Shown: piece by piece, positions 54,641-64,000 of the stretch
Position numbering within the stretch: position 1 is the stretch's first letter
Layout: every line of letters begins with the position of its first letter
Assembly: GCA_033725935.1 (NCBI GenBank)
Contig: MU867067.1
Location: 594,501 to 658,500, forward strand
Direction of reading: 5' to 3'
Length of the DNA stretch: 64,000 nt
Source: Cladorrhinum sp. PSN259
Taxonomy: Eukaryota; Ascomycota; Sordariomycetes; Sordariales; Podosporaceae
The notes under the pieces: generated by a model
What the model was told of the DNA's origin: nothing
Databases searched by the model: none
What the model saw: the letters and a program-made list of their open reading frames with translations, nothing else
Made by a program: the position numbers and the translations under genes

Positions 54641-56128
54641 CTATACGCTAATAGTTCTAAACACACTAAACTCCTCACCGGTCGCCACCAAGGTGCCGGG
54701 AATCTGTGGGTGCCAGTGTACCTCCTTGGCCAAGTTCTGGTAGTGCACAAACAGCAACTGCGGCGGCACATCCTGCACGCCCGCGGTATCCCTCGACTCC
54801 TCGTCATCCAACTCGACAGCCAAATCCCACAACGTGACAGTGTTGTCGCCAGCAGAGACAGCAACGATGCTGTCATCCGTGGGGTGCCACTCAATACCAG
54901 TGATCTGCTCTGTGTGGAAGTCGAAGCTGGCGATGGGCGTAGGCTTTCCGGCAACTGACCCGCCGGCCGCGCTGGGCTTCCACTGCCTGAGATCCCAGAC
55001 ACCCCAAACACCGGCATCGTCTCCGGATGCAAGGAGGTGAGTGGTTTGCCTCGACCACGACATGACGTTTACGTCGACGTTGCTCACTTGCATGGTGAGC
55101 GCTGGCTTGCGGCTCTTGCTGCGGACGTCCCACACGCGGATGGTGCCGTCGCTCGAGGCCGAAGCGAAAACGGAAGCTTCCGAGGGCGACCATTGGAGCT
55201 CTTCAACACTCGATGTGTGTCCGACAAAAGGACGGGTATCGGTAACGAAACCACCGCCGTCGGTGCGGGTGGTGGCGTAGATCAGACCGTCGTTGTCACC
55301 GGTAAGAAGCTTGCCTTGGGGATGGAGGGGAGACCAATCCACGGCATAACCTTCGCTCTTGTGGGCGCGAATGGTGCAGAGGGGCTTATTTTGTTGGGGA
55401 GTAACAATACTACCGGGGGTATCGAAGGAAGCAAGGTGGGGAGTAATGTCGTGGATGTAAACGTTGGTGGACTCGGTCATGGTCGCGGTGAGGGTAGTGC
55501 CGGGCCTGGAAGGGTCGGAAGATGGCACTTGGTGCGCTCGTATCCGGTTAGTGGTTGAGGTGAGCGGGATGGCCTTGTGTTCGAGGAGAGGCTCCGCATC
55601 CTCATCGTCGTCCTCGTCGTCGCTCGACTCGTCTCCATCGCCCTGCATCTTGCTGAGACCGCTCAGCTTCATGACCATAATGCAGTTGTCCGACGCCTTG
55701 CTGTTCTCTGCTTGTGTGCCGGCCACGGTGTACATGGTAGCGGGGAAGACGGTGCGGTTCTCGCCGAGACCGTCGCGAATAACGTCGAAAGAAAGGCACG
55801 GCCATGGGGTGGTGAGGTTGTGCAGCATTTTGTATGTGGACGGATCGGGGGAGAGGGTCTGGCCGGGATCGAGCTTTGTCCTGCCGACGATGAAGGTGCC
55901 GGGTGTGTTGTCGACGTCCATTGATCCAGCTTCCTCGGCTTCCCTTTCGGCGTCTGGTCTGCCATCTACACCAGCCTCAAAAATCTCGTCCTCACTCTCG
56001 AACTCATCCTCGAACTCGTCTTCGAACTCGCCCATCTCGTTGGTCTTGCTGTCGATGTCCATCGCGTCCGGACGGTCGCCGCCCTTGAGGGGGCCGGCGA
56101 TGTCGTCGTCTGCCGTCCGTTTTGACAT
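54641..56128 (-). CDS. RRB1: WD40 ribosome assembly protein Rrb1 (GRWD1)
   Basis: A single-exon protein of 495 residues from ATG 56128 (MSKRTADDD); the upstream open frame has no better ATG. The acidic N-terminus (EFEDEFEDEFESEDE) is followed by TFIVGRTKLDPGQTL, typical of the CAF1C/H4-binding-type N-terminal helix, then a second acidic loop and WD repeats: HKSEGYAVDWSP, GHTSSVEELQWSP/GTIRVWDVR and HTEQITGIEWHP/NTVTLWDL. Known role of Rrb1/GRWD1: dedicated chaperone of ribosomal protein uL3 in nuclear pre-60S assembly. Length and domain order fit, so this is a confident orthologue assignment. Confidence 0.93.
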   Translation of the reverse strand: MSKRTADDDIAGPLKGGDRPDAMDIDSKTNEMGEFEDEFEDEFESEDEIFEAGVDGRPDAEREAEEAGSMDVDNTPGTFIVGRTKLDPGQTLSPDPSTYKMLHNLTTPWPCLSFDVIRDGLGENRTVFPATMYTVAGTQAENSKASDNCIMVMKLSGLSKMQGDGDESSDDEDDDEDAEPLLEHKAIPLTSTTNRIRAHQVPSSDPSRPGTTLTATMTESTNVYIHDITPHLASFDTPGSIVTPQQNKPLCTIRAHKSEGYAVDWSPLHPQGKLLTGDNDGLIYATTRTDGGGFVTDTRPFVGHTSSVEELQWSPSEASVFASASSDGTIRVWDVRSKSRKPALTMQVSNVDVNVMSWSRQTTHLLASGDDAGVWGVWDLRQWKPSAAGGSVAGKPTPIASFDFHTEQITGIEWHPTDDSIVAVSAGDNTVTLWDLAVELDDEESRDTAGVQDVPPQLLFVHYQNLAKEVHWHPQIPGTLVATGEEFSVFRTISV

Positions 56129-56877
56129 TTTTGTCTGTTTTGCTCTGGTTTGTCCTGGGAGTTTGGTCGAGGAAGAATTGCGCCCAAAGCTTGTTGCTTG
56201 TGATAGACGGGAGCGGGGCTGTGATCGCAAATTTCTGAAGGCTACACCACAAATTTTGTGGAGGATTCAACTTTTTAGTGGAGCCATCTCTTATCCCAAT
56301 GCCCCACCCACTCCGAATCAACCCCGCACTTTTTTTCCCCTGTGAGTGAGTGGGGGTAAAAGTTTGGACATAAATCCTTGCCCAAAAAGCGTTGGTTTCA
56401 GGAAGCATCCGAGTTCTTGGCACATTTCCGAGCATTTTTGCCTTTTGTGTGTTCAGTGCAAACGGTTGAAGTGCCAACCGAAGGCTGCCTGCTGCATACA
56501 CTCACCAATACGTATCTGGTTTCGGGTTTCCTTTTTCCTCCCCGGCGATAAGTTCGAACAAGCTAGCCCACCTAGGCATCTCGGCGGGTTTAGGATTCCA
56601 AGTGTGGATTGTTCTATCAATTCAGGGACCAATGAATATAACTGGAAGTGCCTTCCAAGATGCCAAGTCAATGGCGTCTCGGACAATCGTGCCGTCCGCC
56701 AGCGGGTGACGGAGAGGGATTGCATTGTCTTGGGAGTCTTGGGAATACGCACGATTCTTGGCCTGCTGGAGTCCGAATCCATTGCGACAAAATGCGATCT
56801 CCTTTGCTCAACGTCGAGCGTTTCTTCGCATCTTCATTTTTTTGCTCGATTGACCCGTCCATCCTCATATCTTCAGC
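56129..56877. promoter_or_regulatory. divergent intergenic region
   Basis: 749 bp between the divergent RRB1 and glycosyltransferase starts. ORFs crossing it lack family resemblance. No motif was identified with confidence. Confidence 0.5.
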
Positions 56878-58344
56878 ATGATACGACTTTGGGGAGGTGT
56901 TGGAACGCGTGTGAACGGTGTCTCCAACCTCATCATGAACCGTCCCAATGCCGTCGTCGTGTTTTCCCTACTATTCGCGCTGGCGTCGATATGGACGTGT
57001 CGAATGCCCAAGATGTGTCTCTATAAGCAATCGACATGCGCCGAGCCCATCGTCATCACTGCCGCGCCCAGCATCATCATTGCCCCTCCAAAAGACCCAT
57101 TGAACGAGAGAACCGTCGACCTCTCCAAAGCAGATTCGCCATTCATCGCATGGCCCTTGCAGAGGGTATGCAAGGAGACCCAAACATGGACCCCGGGTCT
57201 TGTTTTCGTTTGCGACAACAACTCGGGAGGTATTGGCAATATTCGCACATATATCCTCGTCTGCATGCGGTACGCAATCGAGGCCGGCGCCTCGGGGCTG
57301 GTTCTCCCCCGCATCAGGACGCGAGACAAGAAGGACTTGTCGGATCTTATGAAAGACTACAAGCCTTTCAGCTACATGTTTGACGAGGAACACTTTCGAC
57401 AGAGTCTAAAAGCAGCTTGCCCCCAGATTACACTCTACGACTCGAATTCAGACATTCCAAACGTCCCGTCCAAGTACGAGCCGGTCGAGATCCATCCCAT
57501 CGAATTTGGCGACCGGGGATCCTGCGACAACAGAGAGCTCCATCATCACATCGGACGCTGGGGGAAGTTGTTTTGGGAATGGCTCGAAAGGTCCGCCGAG
57601 GAACAGAACGACAAACTAGAGAAGGCCAAGAAAGAGAAAATAGTGCACCCGCCCACGCCCGAGCACCCCCGCCTCATTCGCTTCAAATGGGGCGTCCTCT
57701 TCAACTGGCCAACCTGGAAAGATGGGCCGGAATTCGTTGCTACGTACGGAGGTTTGCTCAGGTTCCGAGCCGATATTTTATACATGGGACGAAAGATCAC
57801 GGGATACATGAGGGAGTTCTCGGCCGAGAATGGCACACACGGCGGTTCCGGAGCGTTTGTGGGGATACATCTCCGCACCGAGGCTGATGCACTTAACTTC
57901 TGGCCCAAGTATGAGGAGCAGGCCCCTGCATATCTGGAACGAGCTTCCAAACTCAAATACAAGGCCCTCTACCTGGCCACGGGGGATGAAAAGGAGGCCC
58001 AGAAGTTTGCGAAAACTGCATCCAAGGATTACGGTATGAAGGTCACGACAAAATATAAACTTCTCAAACAGCACCCCGAAGACAAGAAAATTGTGGATAA
58101 ATGGACCTGGGACCAACACGCACTGCTCGACTTTGTCGTCATGACGGAGGCGGATTACTTCTTGGGAGCCAACCCGAGCTCCTTCAGCATGGGCCTCGCC
58201 ATGAAGCGCCATCTCAAGGAGGATGGTCTCTACACCAGGCCGTGGAAGATTGGTAGCGATGGTGATGGACGTAGTTGGGTTGTCGGTCATTATGATGAGT
58301 ACTACACAAACTGGTTGTACATGTATGAGTCCATGTGGCCATGA
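56878..58344 (+). CDS. type II membrane glycosyltransferase, O-fucosyltransferase-like
   Basis: A single-exon protein of 488 residues. A short cytosolic N-terminus is followed by one signal-anchor helix (NAVVVFSLLFALASIW, about residues 24-39), then a luminal catalytic part. VCDNNSGGIGNIRTYILVC resembles the GGxGNQ donor-binding element of O-fucosyltransferase-like proteins, FVGIHLRTEADA contains the GxHxR catalytic motif, and TEADYFLGANPSSFS matches the conserved C-terminal D-x-F-x-G-N element. Likely a Golgi/ER GT with GDP-fucose or a related donor, by family; substrate not known. It converges on the flavoenzyme gene, with only 11 bases between the two stops. Confidence 0.8.
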   Translation: MIRLWGGVGTRVNGVSNLIMNRPNAVVVFSLLFALASIWTCRMPKMCLYKQSTCAEPIVITAAPSIIIAPPKDPLNERTVDLSKADSPFIAWPLQRVCKETQTWTPGLVFVCDNNSGGIGNIRTYILVCMRYAIEAGASGLVLPRIRTRDKKDLSDLMKDYKPFSYMFDEEHFRQSLKAACPQITLYDSNSDIPNVPSKYEPVEIHPIEFGDRGSCDNRELHHHIGRWGKLFWEWLERSAEEQNDKLEKAKKEKIVHPPTPEHPRLIRFKWGVLFNWPTWKDGPEFVATYGGLLRFRADILYMGRKITGYMREFSAENGTHGGSGAFVGIHLRTEADALNFWPKYEEQAPAYLERASKLKYKALYLATGDEKEAQKFAKTASKDYGMKVTTKYKLLKQHPEDKKIVDKWTWDQHALLDFVVMTEADYFLGANPSSFSMGLAMKRHLKEDGLYTRPWKIGSDGDGRSWVVGHYDEYYTNWLYMYESMWP

Positions 58345-58355
58345 CCTCGTTTTAC

Positions 58356-60166
58356 TCAGTGTCCATCCACCGAGCCGAAATATCCGAACCGGCCTTCGGG
58401 ATCATACTTTTTCTTTAACGCATGGAGTTTTTGAAGCCTCCATGGTTCATAACTAGGGATTTCTGGTGTAAGCTAAAGTTTTGGGGAGTCATATTGTATA
58501 GACAACTTACCCATAGAGAGCCTTGGGATCTTCATCTCCTTGGGCATAATTGACGTACGACCTTTTCTGGGCAGTTCCAGAGAGGGCTTTCCAAATGTCT
58601 TTTGTCCAGTCTTCTGCTTGTTTGTCGAGGGTCGCGTTGCCCTTTGGCCACCAAAGATTCGGCCCCCTGGCAGGTCGTCTCAGCATCGTTTATTGTCTCA
58701 TAGTAAATGTGAAAACTTACAGCAGCAACCTCTGAGCCCGATGAGCATAAGCCGTATTCTCGGGAGGAACAGCCTGGACAGCTTGCACCGAGTACTGCTC
58801 AAGAAGAACAACGGAGTTGTTAAACGCCGGCTCGCTCGTGATTCGCCGGCTAAACGTGTCGTAAGCCTTGCGCATAGCCGGTATCTCATAACTTATCAGA
58901 TCTGCCGCCCGCAAAGCCCGGTTTGTGTTGCCCTTTTCGCAGACGGGATCCTGCGGTCTTGATGCCATCAGGGTGGTCAGGTCGGGGTACTCTGCTACCG
59001 CTCCCCCATTGTACGTAGCCGGGCCGAGGTTGTGCACTTCTTTGGTGATCTTTTTTAGTTCCTCTGCTGGGCCATTGAAGAAAAACATCAACGATATCAC
59101 CGGCTTTTTTGTTGTTCTGTCAGCATCCCTGTCTTCCTTTTTTTTTTTTTTTTTTTTTTTTAAGTGGTATCGAACTCACCTTTTCAGGATCAACAGATTT
59201 GTTAACCTGCCAAACACTCCAAACAACCAACTCCTTCGGCTGCCGCTGCTTCTTCTTCCCATTCCCGTCCATCAACCCATTCAGCCATGCGTAAACAACC
59301 TCAATTTTGTCACCCTTGAACACGAACCCTTCCCAGCTCCACCCTATTTTGGTCACTTCAGGCTCGTAAACCTTGACTTTTACCTCTGACACGATACCGA
59401 AATTGTGTCCGGCCCCTCTCAGTCCCCACCACAAGTCTTTGTTCTTCTGGTCGTCAACGCTGACCACCGTTCCGTTCCCCAGCACCACGCGGGCGGATAC
59501 CCACTGGTCCCCCGGCAGTCCGTACTGGCCCTGCAGCATTCCGTGACCGCCCCCCAGTCCGGGGGCGATGGCGCCGACGCACTCGCATCCCCCCGTGACC
59601 GTTTGCTTCCTGCCGAGAGACCACAAGATGTGAATCACCTCCTGTATGCTCGCCCCGCCGCCTATTACGGCGCGCTTCCCGCCGTCTACTAACTTCACTC
59701 GCGTGCTCAGGTTCTTTAGTGAGATGGCGATCCCGCTGAATTCTGATAGGGGGAACCAGGCGCCGTGCTGTCCCGAGATGGCGAGGAAGGGGATCGAGTG
59801 AGCGTTGGCGTACCTGACGATTGCCGAGATGTCGGATTCTGTTGTGGGGAGGATCACGGCGAGGAAGTGAGGGGCCCCTTCGGAACCTGTCCAGCGGGTC
59901 GCGTAGGAGGTGAAGGATGGAGAGGGGTCGGAGGGTAGCAAGATTTGGGACGATGGGGAGAGGAGGGGTGGGAGGGTTTGGAGGATGTCGGGGGGGATTT
60001 GGACTTGGTGCCCAGGCGAGCGGCGAGAAAGGGACCTTGCGGGTACGGATACGGCTGATACAGATTGGATGAATGATACCAATGCGGAGAGGTAGAAGAG
60101 GGACTGGAATAGGAGGGAGAAGCCGCCTGGCCGCCAGGATTGGCGTTTCCAAAGGGCGTTGAGCAT
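58356..60166 (-). CDS. secreted berberine-bridge-type FAD-linked oxidase (PCMH)
   Basis: Four exons: 60166-59180, 59103-58721, 58666-58511 and 58452-58356; introns 76, 54 and 58 nt; 540 residues. The first intron carries a 25-nt poly-A run (T on the + strand). The N-terminus has a hydrophobic secretory segment (SLLFQSLFYLSALVSFIQSVSA). The PCMH FAD domain spans about 80-260: SGQHGAWF with His134, the usual 8-alpha-His flavin link, then TGGCECVGAIAPGLGGGHG with Cys194/196, a candidate for the second (6-S-Cys) link. The C-terminus ends with PWRLQKLHALKKKYDPEGRFGYF, the BBE-type C-terminal signature. Known activities include carbohydrate or alcohol oxidation and alkaloid-type ring closure; the substrate is not deducible. 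Confidence 0.9.
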
Positions 60167-61633
60167 TTTGTTGTTGTTCAGGTTGTTTGTTGTTACCAGT
60201 GCAAGAGGGACTGAGTGTGTGTGTGTGTGAAGTGATATTGGAGGTTTTGGAAGGGCAGAGAGAGAGGGAGCATAAGTAATAAAGAGATTGCAGTCTGAAC
60301 TGTTCGTGCTGGATGAGTGAGATTCCTACTTGGATTTCCAAATAGCGTAAATGTCGGGATCTCTCGATTACAGGCTTTTCCATTTGCGACTGGTCGTATA
60401 AAATCATCAAAAGCGTCCGAGCAAAGCCACAATTGCCTGTTGTGTAACTTGCGCTGCCTAAGTTCTGTCTGACATGATCCAAAACATCTTCCCCGGAGTC
60501 GGGTGGCGTATTGAAGTACGCTGAGTCGCTGACGGGAATGAGGCTGGTCACTGTTCCTAGTAGACCGCTTTCAGACGGGTGTGTGTAGCGGGCGCGGTGC
60601 TCATTAGTCCCATCCGTCAGTTAATCTCTCAGCTCATCATGACCCGGTTGGAGTTTAGAGGTGGGGACGAAATATCTTGGCTTTCCGCAGCGGCGCAGAG
60701 CCTATATATATACTGTATGTCAGACAATATATCAAACTATTGAACGTGAGCCGGCTACCCCTAAATATGCTCACCGAGAGCCTATTCTCCGGAATCCGAA
60801 AGCAGGGAGCACGCTTTCAGAAAGCAAACCATCGCTTTTCGGGACTGAGGAGCACGCTTTCGGAAAGCAAGCTCTTACTTTCGGGAAAATAAGCTTACTA
60901 AAAGCTAGCTCTCCGAAAATAAGCTCCTATCTTCAGAAAGGTAGCTTAGTTAACTGAGGCTGATCGAGCTTCGAAAGAGCTCTCTAATTAATAGCATCTT
61001 GTATATGTATATATGTAAACTATAACTTTCCTTATAGCTCAATAATAGATAAAAAATATAATATATATTTACTTCTATCCACTTTAATAGATACCATAGT
61101 TCCACAATTACCACCCTCTGAGCGCTTGTAAAGCTGCTGGTAGATAGGAGCTGAAAGAATGGCGCATCATGTCAAGGAAGCACTCTACTTGCTTCGGAAC
61201 AGTAGTCAAATGGAAGAACCTGGGTATGATATATAGAAACGGCCTAGCATTTCTGAAAACGTCTAAAGTCTATGGTTCATAAGATTTAATATTTCCTTCC
61301 AAAGTCAAGTAAAAAAAAAAAAGACTTCCTTAACTCCGTTTATAATTCAAAGTCATGAAACATAAAGTTGATAACGAGTGTTTGAGGGTCGAGCCCAAAT
61401 GTTTGATGCAGCGATTGTGAAGTGAAACATCCGAAACGAATGTAAGAGGGCTGTCAAGAGCGAGTGCATGCTGGTATGTGAGCGATTGTGTCTGACTTTG
61501 GAGTTTCTTGAGAGCGAGCGTCGAGATGCCAATATCAACGGGAGAGTGTGAAATAAATGCATGTCTCAAAAGTGATCATGCAGGTAGCGAGAGTTCCAAG
61601 CCGACATCCATCTCCATCCAAGTATTATCACAC
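60167..61633. other. gene-poor region with palindromic repeats and AT-rich sequence
   Basis: About 1.5 kb. A (GT)8-type tract occurs near 60211-60227. A cluster of hairpin-like repeats lies at 60806-60890, then very AT-rich sequence near 60990-61110. No coding sequence is supported. Confidence 0.55.
60806..60890. repeat. cluster of GCTTTC/GAAAGC palindromes
   Basis: Two perfect 13-nt inverted repeats, GCTTTC-A-GAAAGC (60813-60825) and GCTTTC-G-GAAAGC (60856-60868), each preceded by GGAGCAC and followed by AA, are 43 bases apart. Related half-sites (CTTTCGGGAAAA, CTCCGAAAATAAGC, CTTCAGAAAGG) continue to about 60985. This is a tandem set of imperfect hairpins of unknown origin. Confidence 0.6.
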
Positions 61634-61993
61634 TCAGAGAATGATAGCAGCACCAGCACCAACAACACCAGCCACAACATATCCCATCATGCTGCCAGGA
61701 CCGCCAGCACCCGACTTCTTCCTGTCATCCTCATCATCAGAATCCGAATCCGAGTCGTTGAAAATACCAGGAAGGTCAAGCTTGACGCCGGCAGTGGCGC
61801 TAATGCTGAACCCTGGCCCGCTTCCAGCAGGTGTAGGGTTCCCTTGCGCGACAGAGGTGACCTCGAGCTTCTCAATCCCCCCTTGGGTGGGAGGATTGTT
61901 GGCAATGGCGTCCTTGGCGGAGTCCCCCGCGGCAGGTCCCTGGGCGGAGACGAGAGCGGCGGCGAGAGTGAGAAAAGCGACAGAATACTTCAT
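61634..61993 (-). CDS. small secreted protein with GPI-type C-terminus
   Basis: A single-exon protein of 119 residues from ATG 61993 (MKYSVAFLTLAAALVSAQ): a clear signal peptide of about 17-18 residues. The middle is Gly/Pro/Ala-rich with an acidic Asp/Ser cluster (DSDSDSDDEDD). The C-terminus is GGPGSMMGYVVAGVVGAGAAIIL, a short hydrophobic end with small residues before it, fitting GPI attachment. There are no cysteines, so it is not a typical disulfide effector. Probably a cell-wall or surface peptide; function unknown. Confidence 0.75.
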   Translation of the reverse strand: MKYSVAFLTLAAALVSAQGPAAGDSAKDAIANNPPTQGGIEKLEVTSVAQGNPTPAGSGPGFSISATAGVKLDLPGIFNDSDSDSDDEDDRKKSGAGGPGSMMGYVVAGVVGAGAAIIL

Positions 61994-62994
61994 TTTGATT
62001 ACTGGGTATGGTATGATTGTTATCAAAAAATTCAACAAGTGAGAAGGAGAAAAAAAATAAACAAGATGAAAAGATATGAATGATGTAAAATGCTTTGTAT
62101 AACGATTGTTGTTTTCTGCTAGGACAGAAATCATGGTTATTGACAACGGGATGGACAGAAACTCTTATTATACCTCCTCGTCTGTTTCGCACTTTTGTTA
62201 CGGGCCCTTGCCGCACATCTCATTCACACACACAACTCCATGATTTACCGTACAATTCGGGAGGTCTCGTTTGGGGTTAACACAACACGGTGCGGCCGCA
62301 GTACAATATGTCCCCCTCCGTCCAAAGATAAAATCAGATCTTTTGTACTAGGTTGAAACAATCTAGACCTAAACCTCTGCAAACAACATATCCATGCATT
62401 ATCCCCATCTTATGTCTAGGGAAACTGGAGGGACAGTCCCAGACCGTCGTCTCAGTTCGGGCCTTTTTGTTCCACGCCCGCCAAGATATAAACTTTTTTC
62501 TTTTTCGTTTCTCAGTTCGGCCAACGACAACCACAACTCTGTTTGTTTCACAACATGTTCCGGGGGTGGTGCCCAGGTGGTCAGCCCGCCCCGCAACCCC
62601 AGACCTGTGCTCCAATCATCCTTTTTGTGCCGCATTCTAATCCTCCTTGCAGATTGACAATAGTTCTTAATCAGCAAAATATAGAGTGGATGCACGTGCC
62701 TGACCACTGTTCGGCCCAAAGCCTGTGCTCATCAAAACCCACACCGGCTCGGGATGGGGTTCAGATTCGGGCCCTCTCGGATCGGATCCAACTCATGTCC
62801 ATAGTTCATTGGTCGAAGGCTTTCCCCGGTGGTCCTCCCATAATAACTCAACATAAAATTTACCCTTCAAACGTCCTATCCCTGCTATCTACAAATACTC
62901 AACATGACATACATTTGGTCTATACAAAACTTCGATAAACCAGCATTCGCTATTTCCTACACCAAACAACCACCTTCCGCTTGGTACCCATTAC
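61994..62994. other. intergenic region
   Basis: About 1 kb between two minus-strand genes, with short overlapping ORFs in conflicting frames only. The first 130 bases are probably the 5' UTR of the small secreted protein gene. Confidence 0.5.
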
Positions 62995-63966
62995 TCAACG
63001 CCCTTTCTTCATATCCTTCTGGACCAACGCAACCTCCAATCTCGTTCTCCTCCTGTAATCCACCTGAACGTCATGAATCCATCCCGAGTTCTCCATATTG
63101 GCATCAGCAACGAGACCATTCCGCTCACAAAAATCAATCACCGCCTTCCAGTGCTCATCCTCGACCAGCAGCCGTCTCATACCCAGGATTATCAGCCCAC
63201 ACTTTGCTCTCGTGAGTGCAACATTGAGAGCGTTCGGCTGCCCGATGAGACCCCAGCCACGCTCCCGATCCTCGGCGACAAATCTCCTCCTAGATCTGGT
63301 AGTGCAAAGGATCACCACGCTGTGCTCCAAGCCCTGAAATGCCTCTGTCGGACCAATATTCACCCCCCACATGTTCTGTCCGCGCATGGCCAAGCGAATT
63401 CTACGCACCTGAGCATTGAACGGCGACATGATGCAAATGTCCTCTTCCCTGAGTGATCCCGTCGACAGAAGCCTCTTTGCATAATGACATGCTAGGTCTG
63501 CCTCGCCCGGGTTAAACCAGCCACCGCCTTCGAGCTCGACGTCATCGAGCGACTCATAATTGTGAAACATTATGGGCCATCGTCGTCCCCGCCAGTCATC
63601 CCACTTCAAAAGACGATCCACCATGAGTTTTGGTGCTTCCGCCTCAAGAGTATCGTAATACCATAAACTGGATGGGACAGCTAGAATGGCCGGGTGCGAG
63701 CGGTAGTTGCGAATCAGGTTTGTAAATGGCGGTCGGAGGATCGGCAGCGACATTGACGGCGTGACCACTGTCGGTGGCTTTATGTTGTCGTGAGGGGGTA
63801 ACAGTTGGTCTCTGTTCTGAAGCGCGCTGCGTCTGAATTCTCGAGCAAGAGGATGTTTGGCGTAAACATCACGTTTAAAGAGGCGAGCAAACAATGACAG
63901 TCGCAAGGGTGTGGACGCTCTTGACGTTCGCGGGTTCAGCTGATACTCGTCACCTGCCATAATGAC
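62995..63966 (-). CDS. UPF1-like (SF1) RNA/DNA helicase, 3' part only
   Basis: The frame is open from the window edge and reads VIMAGDEYQLNPR near 63940-63966; CACCCCTCAG just before it looks like an acceptor, so the exon probably begins at 63966 and earlier exons lie outside the window. Visible SF1 motifs: III (GDEYQL), IV (NYRSHPAIL), V (TEAFQGLEHSVVILCTTRS) and VI (NVALTRAK). The remainder is a short C-terminus (DYRRRTRLEVALVQKDMKKGR). Motifs I and II are outside the window. The group includes Upf1, Mov10 and fungal-specific members; which one this is cannot be told. Confidence 0.82.
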   Translation of the reverse strand, partial: VIMAGDEYQLNPRTSRASTPLRLSLFARLFKRDVYAKHPLAREFRRSALQNRDQLLPPHDNIKPPTVVTPSMSLPILRPPFTNLIRNYRSHPAILAVPSSLWYYDTLEAEAPKLMVDRLLKWDDWRGRRWPIMFHNYESLDDVELEGGGWFNPGEADLACHYAKRLLSTGSLREEDICIMSPFNAQVRRIRLAMRGQNMWGVNIGPTEAFQGLEHSVVILCTTRSRRRFVAEDRERGWGLIGQPNALNVALTRAKCGLIILGMRRLLVEDEHWKAVIDFCERNGLVADANMENSGWIHDVQVDYRRRTRLEVALVQKDMKKGR

Positions 63967-64000
63967 CTGAGGGGTGAATATGAGTTTGTGCGCATTGATG

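Noticed and set aside
55464..56345. 293-codon plus-strand ORF over RRB1
   Set aside because: Ser-rich shadow of the acidic N-terminus of Rrb1; it crosses the RRB1 start and has no own features.
60661..60957. 98-codon ORF over the palindrome cluster
   Set aside because: Its repeated peptide pattern is explained by the DNA repeats; poor codon use and no start context.
1..64000. CRISPR arrays, prophage or bacterial operons
   Set aside because: No regularly spaced repeats; introns and gene families show a fungal nuclear genome.

Overview
The window is nuclear DNA of a filamentous ascomycete (Pezizomycotina, most likely a Sordariomycete). Short introns of about 50-140 nt have GTAWGT-type donors, CTRAC branch sites and YAG acceptors. 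Family evidence agrees: a HET domain, a CBM1 cellulose-binding module, a DUF7580-subtilase, an AcuF-like C2H2 protein, an HSPA12-like Hsp70 and a Dal5-type transporter. About thirty genes lie on both strands with no operon structure. The exon maps are my own splice reconstructions; every model closes in frame, but none has transcript support.

Left part (1-19.4 kb), mostly ordinary genes: the tail of an unknown gene, a DUF8035 protein with 23 consecutive Asn codons, a TopBP1/Dpb11/Rad4 checkpoint scaffold, a multi-intron Cys-rich protein, an unresolved poly-G/poly-C tandem repeat with a 10-N gap, a Nudix hydrolase, a zinc-free quinone oxidoreductase, a GPI-anchored aspartic protease, a tentative small gene and a poly-Gln Cys/His protein.

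Accessory region A (19.7-28.2 kb): a large fungal membrane protein, then a protein-kinase-like gene flanked by two paralogous small membrane proteins that share a signature motif and an intron position. A CBM1 secreted protein and an SDR follow.

Accessory region B (31.8-46.5 kb) is the most interesting part and looks like a self/non-self recognition and regulated-cell-death island. It holds a broken caspase-like gene; a 1,317-residue fusion of an AcuF-like zinc-finger N-terminus, a truncated NB-ARC-like NTPase and an HSPA12-like Hsp70 domain; a divergently transcribed DUF7580-subtilisin protease; a multi-pass membrane protein; a candidate gasdermin-like pore former; a RIP-like coding relic; and a HET-domain gene. 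A subtilase next to a gasdermin-like protein resembles the het-Q1/het-Q2 protease-gasdermin pair of Podospora, here beside an unusual NTPase-Hsp70 protein.

Right part (46.5-64 kb), mostly housekeeping and metabolism: a Dal5-type transporter, a tRNA-Asp(GTC) with a 9-nt intron, a hemerythrin-like protein divergent from a catalase across a promoter with an AP-1/Gcn4-type site, the Rrb1 ribosome-assembly protein, an O-fucosyltransferase-like enzyme, a berberine-bridge-type flavoenzyme, a small GPI-type secreted protein and the 3' part of a UPF1-like helicase.
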